A stretch of 64,000 nt of DNA from Tipula vernalis (taxonomy: Eukaryota; Arthropoda; Insecta; Diptera; Tipulidae). The number at the start of each line of letters is the position of its first letter. The stretch's first letter is position 1. Both the position numbers and the translations under genes were made by a program. The notes under the pieces were generated by a model. The model searched no databases. It was not told where the DNA came from and worked only from the letters and a program-made list of their open reading frames with translations. The stretch lies in NCBI GenBank assembly GCA_958295665.1, contig OY282560.1, forward strand, positions 47,616,333-47,680,332, read 5' to 3'. This document shows, one piece after another, positions 23,564 to 34,400 of the stretch.

Positions 23564-24831
23564 CGAGGGCGGATTGAAAATTAAGCTACCTAGCGCTAGA
23601 TGGCAGCACAAACACAAAAAAATTTTGTTTTTTAGAAATTGCGATCTGTCAAACGTCAACTGTTAAAATTTCACCCACATTCATCGATTAGTTTATTTGT
23701 TGTAGTCGTTTGAAGTAAGCAACATTTGTGTTTCTTGAAAAATGGAAAAAACGAATTTCGTGCCGTGATTAAACACTATTATTTGAAAGGGAAAACGGCG
23801 AAAGAGACAAAAGAAAAGCTCGATAAACATTACGGTGAGTCTGCTCCGTCAGATTACATGGTAAAATATTGGATTGCTGAATTTAAACGCGGCCGAAGAA
23901 GCACTGCAACAATACCATCAACAGGAAGGCCAAAAGAGGTGGTTACTGAAGAAAATATCAAGAAAATCCTCGATATCGTTATGAATGATCGCCGAGTCAA
24001 GTTGCGTGAGATTGTTGAAATGGTAAACATATCATATGAACGTGTGTTCAACATTTTGCATGAACATTTGCATATGAAAAAGCTATCGGCAAGATGGGTG
24101 CCGCGTTTGCTCAGTGTCGAACAAAAACGAGTTCGACAGACCACTTCACAGCGGTGTTTGGACATGATAAGGCGTAATCCTGTTGATTTTTGGCGTCGAT
24201 TAATAACTGTTGATGAAACGTGGGTCCACCACTACACACCTGAAACCAAAGCTGGTGGAAGTGCTCCGAAGAAGGCAAAGGCAGTGAAATCGGCTGGCAA
24301 GGTTATGGCCACTATATTTTGGGATGCACACGGAATATTGCTCATCGATTATCTTGAAAAAGGATCCACAATCACAGGAAAGTATTATCGTGCATTATTG
24401 GATCAATTGGTTGATGCAATCAAGGAAAAACGACCACATTTAAAGAAGAAAAAAGTGCTCTTTCTTCAAGACAACGCACCGGTTCATACAGCATTAGATA
24501 CGATGCTAAAATTACGTGAAATACACTTCGAATTGGTTGATAATCCACCTTATAGTCCAGATTTAGCTCCTAGCGACTTTTTCCTGTTTCCAAACTTGAA
24601 AAAATGGCTCGCAGGACAAAGATTCATCTCAAACGAAGAAGTGATTATCGAAACTAACGCGTATTTTGAGGGGTTCCCGAAATCGTATTATTCAGATGGT
24701 ATAAAAAAGTTGGAATATCGTCTTACTAAGTGTGTCGAATTAAATGGAGACTATGTTGAGAAATAAATGGTTTTTGGCAAAAAAAAATTTTGTTTTCCTA
24801 CTTAGGTAGCTTCATTTTCAATCCGCCCTCG
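23564..24831 (+). mobile_element. mariner-type DNA transposon, complete ends
   Basis: The element is 1268 bp with 29-bp terminal inverted repeats (28 of 29 match) that begin CGAGGGCGGATTGAAAAT. TA lies on both sides (23562-23563 and 24832-24833), the canonical Tc1/mariner target duplication. It encodes one transposase. It sits inside the gag of Gypsy A, so it arrived after Gypsy A. Near-perfect ends and an almost intact transposase point to recent activity of the family. Confidence 0.96.
23742..24766 (+). pseudogene. mariner transposase (DD34D), start codon frameshifted
   Basis: The protein has the N-terminal paired-type HTH (FRAVIKHYYLKGKTAKE, VNISYERVFNILHEHLHMKK), the linker WVPRLLSVEQK, and the catalytic domain with VDETWVHHYTPE, FLQDNAPVHT and YSPDLAPSDFFLFP. 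The second and third Asp are 34 residues apart, giving DD34D. The long frame opens without an ATG. The expected ATG at 23742 is out of frame with the rest by one base within an A-run, so the copy appears to have lost its start through a single-base deletion. The remaining 340 or so codons are uninterrupted. Typical mariner transposases have 340-350 residues. Confidence 0.85.
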
Positions 24832-25065
24832 TATGTTTTCGATGAAATAAAATTTAGCAGCGTCGACTTTTTTTTATTTCTTCTTCCATACCGATCGTTA
24901 TGAAAAAATTCTCTAGCCTGCCTTTGTACATTTCTCATACGTCGACCTCGTAGTCAAAAGCTGACATCGTTGGCATCATCGAAATTGTTTCTTGTTTCGT
25001 CATCTTTTTTCTTTTTTTTTTATTTTTTTATTTTTTTTACTTTTTCACTTTTTCCTCGTCGCCAA

Positions 25066-25273
25066 TGTTATGCCGTAAATCTCCACTAGTATTGTTAATT
25101 AAACACCTTCGTTCTATTTTACATATATTATTTATTATAACCCGTAATCCAATACATAGACTTTCTGTATATCGCGGTTGACGATCGTCTCTGGTGTGAC
25201 GTTAGCTCCAATGCCGTATATGTCACACCTTGACTTCGTTTACATCGTATTTCTTTACTTCGCATATACCACA
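25066..25273 (-). repeat. Gypsy A 5' LTR
   Basis: 208 bp, the partner of 19863-20070. The internal side (25065 downward on the minus strand) begins with T and then the primer-binding-like TGGCGACGAGG. The outside has ATTAT at 25274-25278, matching the other end. Confidence 0.93.
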
Positions 25274-25279
25274 ATTATC

Positions 25280-25600
25280 TTTCTTGCAAAGTAAGTTAAT
25301 GTAGTCCTTTGGCTCGTTAGTTATGGATAGATGGCATAATTTAGTGATATTCCTTTTAAACGTATTATTTCTGTATTTAAGTGAGATTACCCTAACAAGT
25401 CCATCTTGCCATGAATATAGCTTAACGACTCTTGCTAGTATAATTGTTAAGTAGTGTAAATAATTGTTCATCTTCGAGGATTACTAGTTCACCCAATTGG
25501 AGGTTTGGTTGTTCTTGCATCTATTTTGGCCTTCGTTGTAGTCGTGAGAGATAATCCGTGTGCCATTTTTTTAGAATCTTTGACTGAGTTTGGTCAGCAA
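25280..25600 (-). pseudogene. BEL/Pao integrase C-terminal fragment
   Basis: The minus strand reads KWHTDYLSRLQRR, then GELVILEDE, then ARVVKLYSWQDGLVRVISLK and ITKLCHLSI. These are the conserved blocks after the BEL/Pao integrase core. The piece lies between Gypsy A and Gypsy B, both of which inserted into the same BEL element. It has in-frame stops and shifts. Confidence 0.75.
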
Positions 25601-25607
25601 GTGGGTA

Positions 25608-26016
25608 TTTGGGGTTTATGGATAAATATATATTATAAATGATCCCCGTTTGGTTTAATGAATATTAGTGTTGGTGCGGTTACGCTAGGCGGTATACGTG
25701 AAAACCCACGCGGAAAACGTAACCTCTAAAGCGCTTTTTGGGGGCACAATTTAACACACTTACTAATTCACGTACAATTTGTTTTTTCCAATTAAAAACA
25801 ATTTTTACTTCGCTATGTGACTTATTAATTATTAATTTTATTAAGTTTAACCAAAATTACTACCGTTGATATTAACAAGATTTAATTTTATTTTCTACTT
25901 CTCGAACAGAGAAAAACTTAAACAGTACTCAAAAAAAACAAAATGACTGACGCTACAAAAATCTGTCGCTTGTCGCGACATCTACTATTAAAGTACGTCT
26001 CACACTACTCTTTTTT

Positions 26017-26089
<73 letters not shown>

Positions 26090-26175
26090 ACCTTCCAAAC
26101 TTACTTAATGCCAATTCAACTTTGGAAACAACTTTATTAAATTTAAATAAAAATAAAAATAACGGTGACGCCACA
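25608..26175 (-). repeat. Gypsy B 3' LTR with (AT)n microsatellite
   Basis: 568 bp, starting TGTGGCGTCACCG in element orientation. It contains an (AT)n run at about 26021-26086. Apart from that run and a short internal indel (CTATGTGACTTATTAATTA near 25813) it closely matches 29931-30534. GGTA lies outside. Confidence 0.9.
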
Positions 26176-26395
26176 CACTCCCCACCCAGTGAAATCCGAA
26201 GATTTAACGAATCAATCACATAAACGCGCGGGCAACCTAACACCTGCTCTAGTAACCGTCGCTCCAGATTGTAAATCATCTGGTGGATCGACGTTGAACG
26301 TGACTTTCTTCGGCACTACCTGTTTGGGTACGGTGACCTCGACACTCGGCTCCGTTGCTCGTGATTCAACAGGGATCGGTTGCTGCATAAAATCG

Positions 26396-27615
26396 TCAAC
26401 TTCCCCCCCCCCCTCTATAGCACGGTTTAAGACGGTCTAACGAAATTCTAGTGCTCCTACCATTACAGTCGATGTCGTAAAACTTGTCGTGGCGCTGAAT
26501 TACGCGATACGGACCAGTATAAGGAGGTTGCAACAACCTACGTAATGCATCGGTCCTTAGGAACACCTGCGGGCACGTACGTAAATCCTGACTAATAAAT
26601 GGCTGCTCGGTAAAATGGCGCGTGGCCGATTTCGGACGTAGTTCATCAAAATGAGCCTTCAACTCTTTAACAAAATCAGACTGAGGAGATACGGGTCTAC
26701 CGACTTCCAGGAACTGGCCGGCACGCGTAAGGAGCTACCGTAAGTTAATTCCGCCGATGAAGTCTGCAACTCTTCGCGGAACACTGTTCGTAAGCCCAAC
26801 AATACTGAGGGCAATATCCGAGTCCAGTCTGGTCGGTTATGGCACATGATGGACGCCTTTAGTGACCGATGCCACCGTTCCAACATGCTATTGCATTTAG
26901 GGTTATATGACGTGGTTCGCTTATGTTCGAAACCTAATAAGGTGGACAATTCGGAAAACAACAGGGACTCAAACTTTGCTCCCTGGTCCGTTACTATGCA
27001 TGAAGGTACTCCAAAACGCGCTACCCACCCCGAATAGACTGCGAAAGCTACGGTTGTTGCTGTAATGTCTGGTACTGGTATAGCTTCGGCCCACCTTGTG
27101 TACCTATCAATTACAGTAATGCAGTATCTATGATTATCCGATACAGGCAATGCGAAACGATTTACCACAGGATCGAAATTTCCTAATGGTGATCTGGTAT
27201 GCCTGGCTATTTTCGATTTTTGGCATGCGATACAACTCCGTGCTATGGCGCGGATGTCTTTATTCATGGCGGGCCATACCACCTTGTCTGCCAATAATTT
27301 AAAGGAGGCCTTAATGCCCGGATGCGATAAATTATGCAACATTTCGAAGACCTTTTTCCTGAATTTACTTGGTATAAATGGTCTAGCCTTACTACTTGAC
27401 ATATCACAATATATAAACTGTAGAGAATCAAAGGATAACGGCTGTCGGTTAAAAACCAATGAAGTGATGTTGTCTTTTAATAACTCCAATAATTCCGTGT
27501 CTGTCGCCTGCGCCTTAGCGATTTCGGTATAGTCTATACTCTCAGGTAATGAAATATTATCTAGGCGAGACAATGCATCTGCGACCACGTTATCCACACC
27601 GGATAAGTGTTGCAA
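26396..27615 (-). pseudogene. Gypsy B end of RNase H and integrase
   Basis: The frame 27615-26659 starts with QHLSGVDNVVADALSR (end of RNase H), then FEMLHNLSHPGIKASFKLLA and CIACQKSKIARH (zinc-binding region), the catalytic CITVIDRYTRWAEAIPV, IVTDQGAKFES and SMLERWHRSLKASIM. The catalytic triad is visible. A second frame (26662-26396) carries the C-terminal domain with GPYRVIQRHDKFYDIDCNGR and ISLDRLKPCYRG. The frame change lies near 26660, and a C-homopolymer sits at the end (26405-26413). Confidence 0.8.
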
Positions 27616-27624
27616 ATCGGTCGT

Positions 27625-28880
27625 AAACTGCCCTATAAAATCAAGGTGACGGAACTGGCGAGCGTGTCTACAACGTGAACGTACGTGCTTCTAACAGGTA
27701 TCTAAAATGCTTTATACCAGAGTATGCCGCCAACAATTCACGGTCATATGCGCTGTATCTTTGTTGGGTCTCACTCAAACGAACAGAAAAAAACCTAGTG
27801 GTTGCCAAACGTTGTTTACAAATTGCTGTACAACCGCCCCGATTGCATTGTCAGAAGCATCGACCCTAATTGCCAACCTTGCGTTAGCTACAGGATGTGC
27901 CAGAATCGTTGCTTCGCACAATTTAGTCTTGCAAGCCTCGAACGCTGTAATAGATGACTCCGACCATCCGACCTTTGTATGTTTATTTTTCTTATAACCT
28001 TTAAGAAAATTGTTTAAAACAGCTTGGTCTTTGGCAGCGGCGAGAAATCGTTTCAGCTGCTGCACGGTCTGCGGTCGCTCGTATTTCGCAATGACGCTAC
28101 ACCTTTCTTGTGATGGGAGTATTCCCTGCGAATTAACCGAATGACCCAAAAAATTTATCTCTGGTTTTGCAAATACACATTTATCCGTATTAATCACCAG
28201 ACCTGCTTCCGATAATCTGGTGAAGACTATCTTTAATTGCTTAAGATGTTCCTCCATGGAACTGGATGCCACTAAAACATCGTCCAAGTAGACGAAAACG
28301 AATGATAACCCAAACAAGACGGAGTGCATTAATCTCTGGAATGATTGTGCCGCGTTTCTCAGTCCGAAGGTCATTTGACAAAACGCGAATGGTGTAGCAA
28401 TGGCCGTTTTCGGAATATCACAGGGCTCGAATACGCCCTCACTAAATCTAACGTGGTAAATATGCTACAACCGGCAAGCTGGAAGGAGAAGTCCTGTAAG
28501 TGCGGTATAGGATAGCGATCGAGTATGGTAAAGTCATTCAAGGCCCGGTAGTCCCCGCATGGTCTCCATTCACCATTCTTTTTGCGGACCAGGTGTAGCG
28601 GGCTAGACCAAGGACTTTTACTAGGGCGACAGATGCCTTGGGCCATCATTGACTCGAAATGTGCCTTAGCTATGTTTAACTTGTCCGGAGGCAACCGACG
28701 TGTTTTGCTAGCAACTGGTGGACCACGTGTCTCGAGACGATGGGTCACCTGATGCTTTACAGGAACTGGACTCACTGAGTCGCGCGTGATTTCCGGAAAA
28801 TTCAATAATAGTTTAACGATGTCTGGTTGTATTGCTGATTTGTCGACCGTTGTCAACGATGGATAGTTATTACTAGACAA
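27625..28880 (-). pseudogene. Gypsy B reverse transcriptase and RNase H
   Basis: The N-terminal RT part (28880-28371) has LPPDKLNIAKAHFESMMAQG, SPWSSPLHLVRKKNGEWRPC and FTTLDLVRAY. A shifted frame (28374-27775) continues with MTFGLRNAAQSFQRLMHSVL, the catalytic FVYLDDVLVAS, KCVFAKPEINFLGH and RFLAAAKDQAVLNNFLKGYK, leading into RNase H (AIRVDASDNAIGAVVQQ). The frame break is at about 28372-28440, in the region before the FGLRNA block. More stops follow toward 27625. Confidence 0.8.
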
Positions 28881-28885
28881 CGATC

Positions 28886-29507
28886 CTATAGTGCATAAAG
28901 AAGTAAGAGGATCTCTACAAGTCGACGCCTACGAATATCCACTAAAATACCGGTTGACTTTAAGAAATCAGCTCCCAGGATAGGTAGGGTGACGTCTGCC
29001 ACAATAAAAGTCCACACAAATTCTCGGCGTAGGCCGATATTCAAGCTCAATTGCTGAGTACCGTATGCCTTAACCCGAGTGCCGTTAGCCGCAAATAAAC
29101 TAAACTCGTCCGTTGTAACCGGCAACTTAACAAAATCTCTCTCGGTTTTTGCTTCTATGATTAAAAGGCGACTGGATTCTGCACCATCCAGACACGTCGC
29201 CACATGCTGGTGTGCTTTTAATTTTTTGGATTGGTATCCGTCTTATCGGATTTACGAATGGATTTATCGTGGTGCTTACATGTTGAAACGCACTTAATCG
29301 CTTACATGTTGAAACGCTCTTACTGCGACCCGAGTCAACTAAACCCGATTGTCGAGAACTCGCACATGCCCATATTTTAGTTTCGATCAATTCGTTCAAC
29401 TCTTCTAACGTAAACGACAAGATTTTGTCTTGGCCGTGTTGCCCCACAACTTCCGACTCCACTGGAGTGGAAGAACCCCTGGCGTCGGCATGGGTAAAAA
29501 GAAACAC
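28886..29507 (-). pseudogene. Gypsy B protease and gag remnant
   Basis: The frame 29203-28886 reads ERDFVKLPVTTDEFSLFAAN, LSLNIGLRREFVWTFIVADV and LGADFLKSTGILVDI, typical of the retropepsin of CsRn1-like Gypsy; the active-site Asp segment is poorly kept (CLDGAESS). Upstream (29507-29127) only LSFTLEELNELIETKIWA hints at the end of gag. The bulk of gag is absent, and the remaining sequence up to the primer-binding site has no recognisable coding. Confidence 0.6.
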
Positions 29508-29930
29508 ACAACACGCGATAAAAAAAAACTACTACTAACTTTTGAAAAATTTCTAACGTGTAACCGAACACTAATTGTAATTTAATCACGATCTAAGTTT
29601 GGCATTAATTAAATTTGCAAGATACTTACATTAATTAACTGCCAATGCGTGATGATATTTCCGCTGTTGATGGCTGCTGGTTACTATGCTTGCTGCTTGC
29701 TTATGTGTCGGACGGTATACTTGCTGATTGGTTATGCGTCGGACGGTGTAAACTTTAGTAAATTGTCGCTCGTCCCCGACCAAATTTGTTTGCAATTCCA
29801 CGTGTTAAATGATTGTTGGAACGGTTCAATACGGCTTATATTATATTGATTAACGTAACTTAATAAAACGTGGTTTATTATACTTGTGTTGTATTTATTC
29901 TCCCCTTCAGATCACGTCGGGCGTTACCAC

Positions 29931-30534
<604 letters not shown>

Positions 30535-30539
30535 GGTAC

Positions 30540-31210
30540 TCTCACTATCAGGTTGTGGCGTTGATAATACGACCCTCCCTATAAGAGGAAGTGTTAAGAG
30601 CTCCTCAAAAGTAATTTATGAGTTCCAATTACTTTGCGCGGGTGTTGTTTTGTTTTGATTCCGACTTCCCATACCTCTCCAAAGTGAGGAATTCCCGGCG
30701 GTACAAAATGCCGCTCAATTCCCATCTATGGTGTTTTACCCTTAATCTGTCGTCTGTTCCAACGAAATTTGTGCCGCAATCACTGAATATTTTCAGACAG
30801 ATTCCTCTTCAAGGCATCTGTTGACTTACAAGTTCGAGGTGCATTGCCTTCGTGGCTAGGCATATGAATATTGCAATGCAGCCCTGTATTGTTTTATTAC
30901 AGCGGCTTTTCCATAATTTTATGCTACTTGGGCCTGCATAGTCTACTCCGCTATTCATGAATGGTTTTGCTGGTATTACTCGTCCTTTTGGTAACATACC
31001 CCTTAGCTGGTGCGATGCCATGTCTCCTTGCTCTGCTACATGTTATATAGTCATGTTCTTGGTATTTATTATCCAAAAATGCGCTCTCGCGATAACTTTG
31101 CTTGATTGCTGCCATGTAGTGTTTTTAAATGAGCTTCTCTGATGAGCAATCTTGACAAGTTGTGACCTCGGGGCAGTATTATTGGATGTTTTTCTTCAAA
31201 TGATATATTA
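30540..31210 (-). pseudogene. BEL/Pao integrase core fragment
   Basis: Read on the minus strand, a degenerate zinc-binding region (about 31210-31030) is followed by LRGMLPKGRVIPAKPFMNSG, VDYAGPSSIKLW and CIAIFICLATKAMHLELVSQ. These match the BEL/Pao integrase up to its first catalytic Asp (in GVDYAGP). Stops are frequent outside this stretch. It ends at the Gypsy B insertion point (GGTA, 30535), and the C-terminal part continues at 25600. Confidence 0.75.
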
Positions 31211-31561
31211 GAATTGGTTAGTCTTCCCCCGACACTTAGCAGCTTAGGCTAGTCTTCCCTCGACGCTTAGCGGGTCGAAAGGCATTGATGCCTCTAGTAA
31301 GATTGTTCGTTTTTATATTGTTGTTTTATCTTCTAGCAAATAGATATTTTAAATTGAAAAGTGGCTGTTGAAAAATTCCAGAGTCCAAGTATTTCTACAT
31401 CATTAAATTCTATTGTGTGAAGTCAAGTTTCTTTCAGGTTTTCGGATTTTGCTGCACCATTTCCTGAGATTGAAACCTCCACCGGAAAGAAGGTTTAGTA
31501 ACTCCTTCTGCGCAGGTACTGCCTCTGATATTGTGTTAGCTCCAGAGAGAAGATTATCCAC

Positions 31562-31777
31562 TTAGAAATCGTTTTGATCATCAATGGCTAATTGTTGCAA
31601 TGTTTTTGTGACCAAATAAGTTGCAAAAGCTGTTCCATAGGTAATAGTTTTCAATCTAAAACTGTGCTCTTCAAATCGCCAGAGGCTTTGTTGATCTTTG
31701 TGGGCTATTTTGATCTGCCTGAACATTTTCTCGATATTTTCTGCAACCACATAACAATGTTTTCTCCATCCGAACAA
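31562..31777 (-). pseudogene. BEL/Pao reverse transcriptase core fragment
   Basis: The 71-residue frame has NIEKMFRQIKIAHKDQQSLW and TITYGTAFATYLVTKTLQQL, the BEL/Pao RT palm region just before the catalytic box. It is the RT piece of the same BEL element whose integrase lies at 30540-31210. The surrounding 250 bp are too decayed to read. Orientation and order agree with one minus-strand pol. Confidence 0.7.
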
Positions 31778-32105
31778 TATTACTGTTAAGTTGGATCTAC
31801 ATGCATCATTTCATTTAGTGATGTGCCTGTTGATGTTTTGCAGGAAGCATCAAACACTACTGTTCAGTCACGTGAACATACCAACTCACCATGCTGCGCA
31901 GGCCTGGCCTCAATCGTATAAATAGTCATTCTTGTTATTAGTATTGATTAATGAAATTTAACTACAATGGAAAAATGTATATTATGCATTTTTCCTTAAT
32001 ATAACGTTTTTATATTTTTAGTCAGTTCATTGACACCAAATATATAATTTTTTAACATAGCTACACATTGTAATATTAAAATCAGCAATTTTAGTCGATA
32101 TTAGT

Positions 32106-32254
32106 TGTTATTAGTATAATTAATGTATGACCATTTTGTATATAAATCAAACATTTGTCTGAGTTAATCAGTTCAAAAATTAATTGACTCAAGAAAACAT
32201 CGCCCCGACCAACGGTAAGCGAGAAAAGATATAATAAAAGAATAAATTCCAACA
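32106..32254 (+). repeat. Candidate solo LTR, 149 bp
   Basis: A segment with TGTTATTAG at its start and CCAACA at its end (TG...CA, short inverted TGTT/AACA) is flanked by ATTAGT on both sides (32100-32105 and 32255-32260). It contains a TATA-like TGTATATAAATC and an AATAAA-like region near the end. These are the marks of a small solo LTR, perhaps copia-type. It lies in the decayed BEL RT region, so it inserted there later. The 6-bp duplication is one base longer than usual for copia. Confidence 0.55.
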
Positions 32255-32492
32255 ATTAGTCTTTTATTAACACCAAACTAAATAGTACCCATCTGGGGTA
32301 ATATAGTTAGTTTATTTTTTGGTAAATCAAACCTATCTTAAATTTACAACTTAAGAAGTAAAGTTTGAGACCAAACAACTACCCTCAATCTCGCAAAGCA
32401 TCTGTTATACCAATCATATTTAATGAGTTTCATATGATTTAGTTGAATGTACACCTGAATGTAACTCAAAAACGTGTTAATCGCAAATAATA

Positions 32493-32632
32493 CACCTGTC
32501 CCTCGATTAACATGGTACTTGATTAACGCGGCGAAACTTTTGTGCGTGTTAATCCAGACTTTGTCTCAATTCGTTGACCGTGTTAAATCCAATTCGTGTT
32601 AATCAAGTACCGTGTTAATCGAGGGACAGGTG
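32493..32632. mobile_element. 140-bp MITE with 38-bp TIRs, pogo/Tigger-like
   Basis: The ends are inverted repeats of 38 bp with two mismatches, starting CACCTGTCCCTCGATTAACA. TA flanks both sides (32491-32492 and 32633-32634). The center has no ORF. TA duplication and the TIR style suggest mobilisation by a pogo/Tigger or other Tc1/mariner-superfamily transposase. It is inserted in the BEL element right after the conserved HKFMDEY-like stretch of the RT linker. Confidence 0.85.
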
Positions 32633-32639
32633 TATTCGT

Positions 32640-32888
32640 CCATGAATTTGTGATATTGATTCTTAAAGTCGTCATCCTTCCGTCTGCTGCTTTCTCTTTA
32701 GATTCTCCTGTTCCCACTTCTTTGAGTTTGTTTTGGTCATGTGGTATCCGAACCTCAAGTCGACCATTTTTTAATCGCTTGTGTGTTTCTTCATAGTATT
32801 GACGTGGCTGTTTAACCGAGTAATTTGGGATGCTATGCTGTTTTGATTTAGTTGACCAGAAACGATCCATCCTAGCTCTGCTATTTAC
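32640..32888 (-). pseudogene. BEL/Pao RT N-terminal linker fragment
   Basis: The minus-strand frame reads RARMDRFWSTKSKQHS, then YEETHKRLKNGRLEVRIP, a pattern that precedes RT in BEL/Pao pol (RFWE..., TT.R...GR..V.LP). The last codons before the MITE, in a shifted frame, resemble YHKFMDEY. On its other side lies Gypsy C, beyond which (37713 upward) the protease continues. This supports one BEL element split by Gypsy C. Confidence 0.7.
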
Positions 32889-33087
32889 TGTGAGGTGTGC
32901 TACTGTATGGCACGTGCGACTGTAGGGCAGACAACGAATGCTACTAGAAAAGGTAGCGGTGTGTAGTAAAAGTAGGAATGTCAAACACACGATACGTAAG
33001 GAGATACACGTGTAAAGTATTAATAAATATAAGAGTTTAAATATATAGGTACATATCGTTTTATTCCCGACAACTAAAGTTGTCACA
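32889..33087 (+). repeat. Gypsy C 5' LTR
   Basis: 199 bp with TG...CA ends; TTTAC precedes it and a GTGGCGACGAGG primer-binding-like site follows. The match to 37513-37707 is close apart from a few substitutions near 32934-32970 and 33067-33076 and a 4-bp insertion near 33050. Confidence 0.93.
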
Positions 33088-33249
33088 GTGGCGACGAGGA
33101 GAAGAACCGAATCCGCGAACCGGATTCTAAAATTCTAAAACAATTTTGTTACCAAGTTTTTTGCTTCGTGTTTGAGCGTTTAACCTCAAAATCAAAAAGT
33201 CCAGCATTACACTATATGTACAAAAATGGACGCAAACTAAATAAAAGAA

Positions 33250-34400
33250 TTGATGGAAACAGTTTTGGCTGCGGCTGATAAACGGGCGCAGGAAGAACGT
33301 GAAGCAGCCGAGAAACGTTTCGAATTATTGCTTTCGAAACAGCAGGCAAACATTTGTGTCAACGCAGATGAAAACTCAGCCGGATCACCGCTGATAGTGC
33401 AAGGGTTCTCAGTGGTCAAAGATTTGTCGGATCGTATTGAAAAATTCGTTTACGACCCCGAAAATAGCGTCACATTCGATCTTTGGTACGCGAGGTATCA
33501 AAGTATCTTCGAGGGATAAGTCAAAATGCTGCAAGACGCGACAAAAGTCGGACTATTATTGCAAAAACTCCCACAACTCGACTACCAAAAGTTCACGAAC
33601 ACAATATTGCCCAAGTTGCCGATGGAGCTGTCATTAGGGACCGCAGTAAAAGAGCTCAGACGGATTTTTGGGTCAAAAGGGTCACGTTTCGCGCTCCGTT
33701 ATAAAGTCTTCAAATTAAAAAAAGAAAGAGGGGAGGACGATAAAACCTACGCAGCCCGAGTCACGCGCGAATGCGTGAAATTCGAAATCACTAAATGCAG
33801 CGAAGAAGACCTAAAGATGCTCGCGTTCGTACAAGGTCTTGTCGATTCGGAAGACGCGGCAATTCTCAATTGAGGCTGCTCGATATGCTGGATTTACATT
33901 ATACGCAAAGCGAGGCAGCCGACGATCCTGGAACAGCGCCCAAACTGAACCTGAACACACTGGTCAGCACCTGCGAACGGATGCGAACCCTCGAAAAAGA
34001 GAGGGCTATGGTCGAGCATCCGGAAACGGTAAAACAGGAAGTCCTGGTCGTACGCAAAAAAACGCAATCTGAACGAGATTCCACGTTACAACGACAGATC
34101 CCACAGCAAACTATAACCAATTCCACGAGCGCACCGAACCCATTTCTACCGCCGAGGCCGTGTGCTCACTGTGTGGGAAACCATTTCCACAAAGACTGCC
34201 CGTTTAGCGGAAAGATATGCGCGCTGTGTAATGGAATTGGACATAAAAGTGAGGCGGGGTTCTGTAGCAGCTCGTGCATCTGGAGGAAGCCCAACAATAA
34301 CGACGAAAAAATCCACGTCGTCGAAGTAACGCGGTCAGCACCCACCAACAGGAATCAACAAAAAAATTTGTCACGGCAACCGTGGACGGTATTAAAGTAA
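33250..34400 (+). pseudogene. Gypsy C gag
   Basis: The frame starts at ATG 33250 or 33253 with a Glu/Ala-rich coiled-coil-like segment (AAADKRAQEEREAAEKRFEL). It is stopped by TAA at 33517-33519, continues in the same frame through LPQLDYQKFTNTILPKLPME, and shifts near 33870. The last part (to 34400) carries two CCHC-like knuckles (CAHCVGNHFHKDC and CALCNGIGHKSEAGFC). Gag forms the particle and binds the element RNA. One nonsense codon and one frameshift break it. Confidence 0.8.

Larger units (their letters stand above)
23182..25000 (-). pseudogene. Gypsy A gag, split by mariner
   Basis: Gag pieces lie at 23430-23182, at 23560-23432, and beyond the mariner at about 25000-24834, where a start MTKQETISMM is visible. 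The central part reads YNIIHGLCAPKNPTELTYAQ. The mariner sits in this frame; removing it together with one TA rejoins an open frame across the site. Independent defects remain upstream: a stop near 24960 and a shift in an A-run near 24870. Gag forms the particle that carries element RNA. Confidence 0.7.
19863..25273 (-). mobile_element. Gypsy A LTR retrotransposon (interrupted by mariner)
   Basis: Two 208-bp LTRs with TGT...ACA ends bound it, and the 5-bp ATTAT flanks both sides (19858-19862 and 25274-25278). On the minus strand the 5' LTR (25066-25273) is followed by a primer-binding-like TGGCGACGAGG. A polypurine tract (AAGAGGGGACGAG) precedes the 3' LTR. Gag, protease, RT, RNase H and integrase follow in Gypsy order. 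Gag is frameshifted and split by the mariner at 23564-24831, about 100 codons are missing between RT and RNase H, and RNase H is frameshifted. The LTRs differ at about 2 of 208 positions, so the insertion is young although the copy is defective. Confidence 0.93.
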
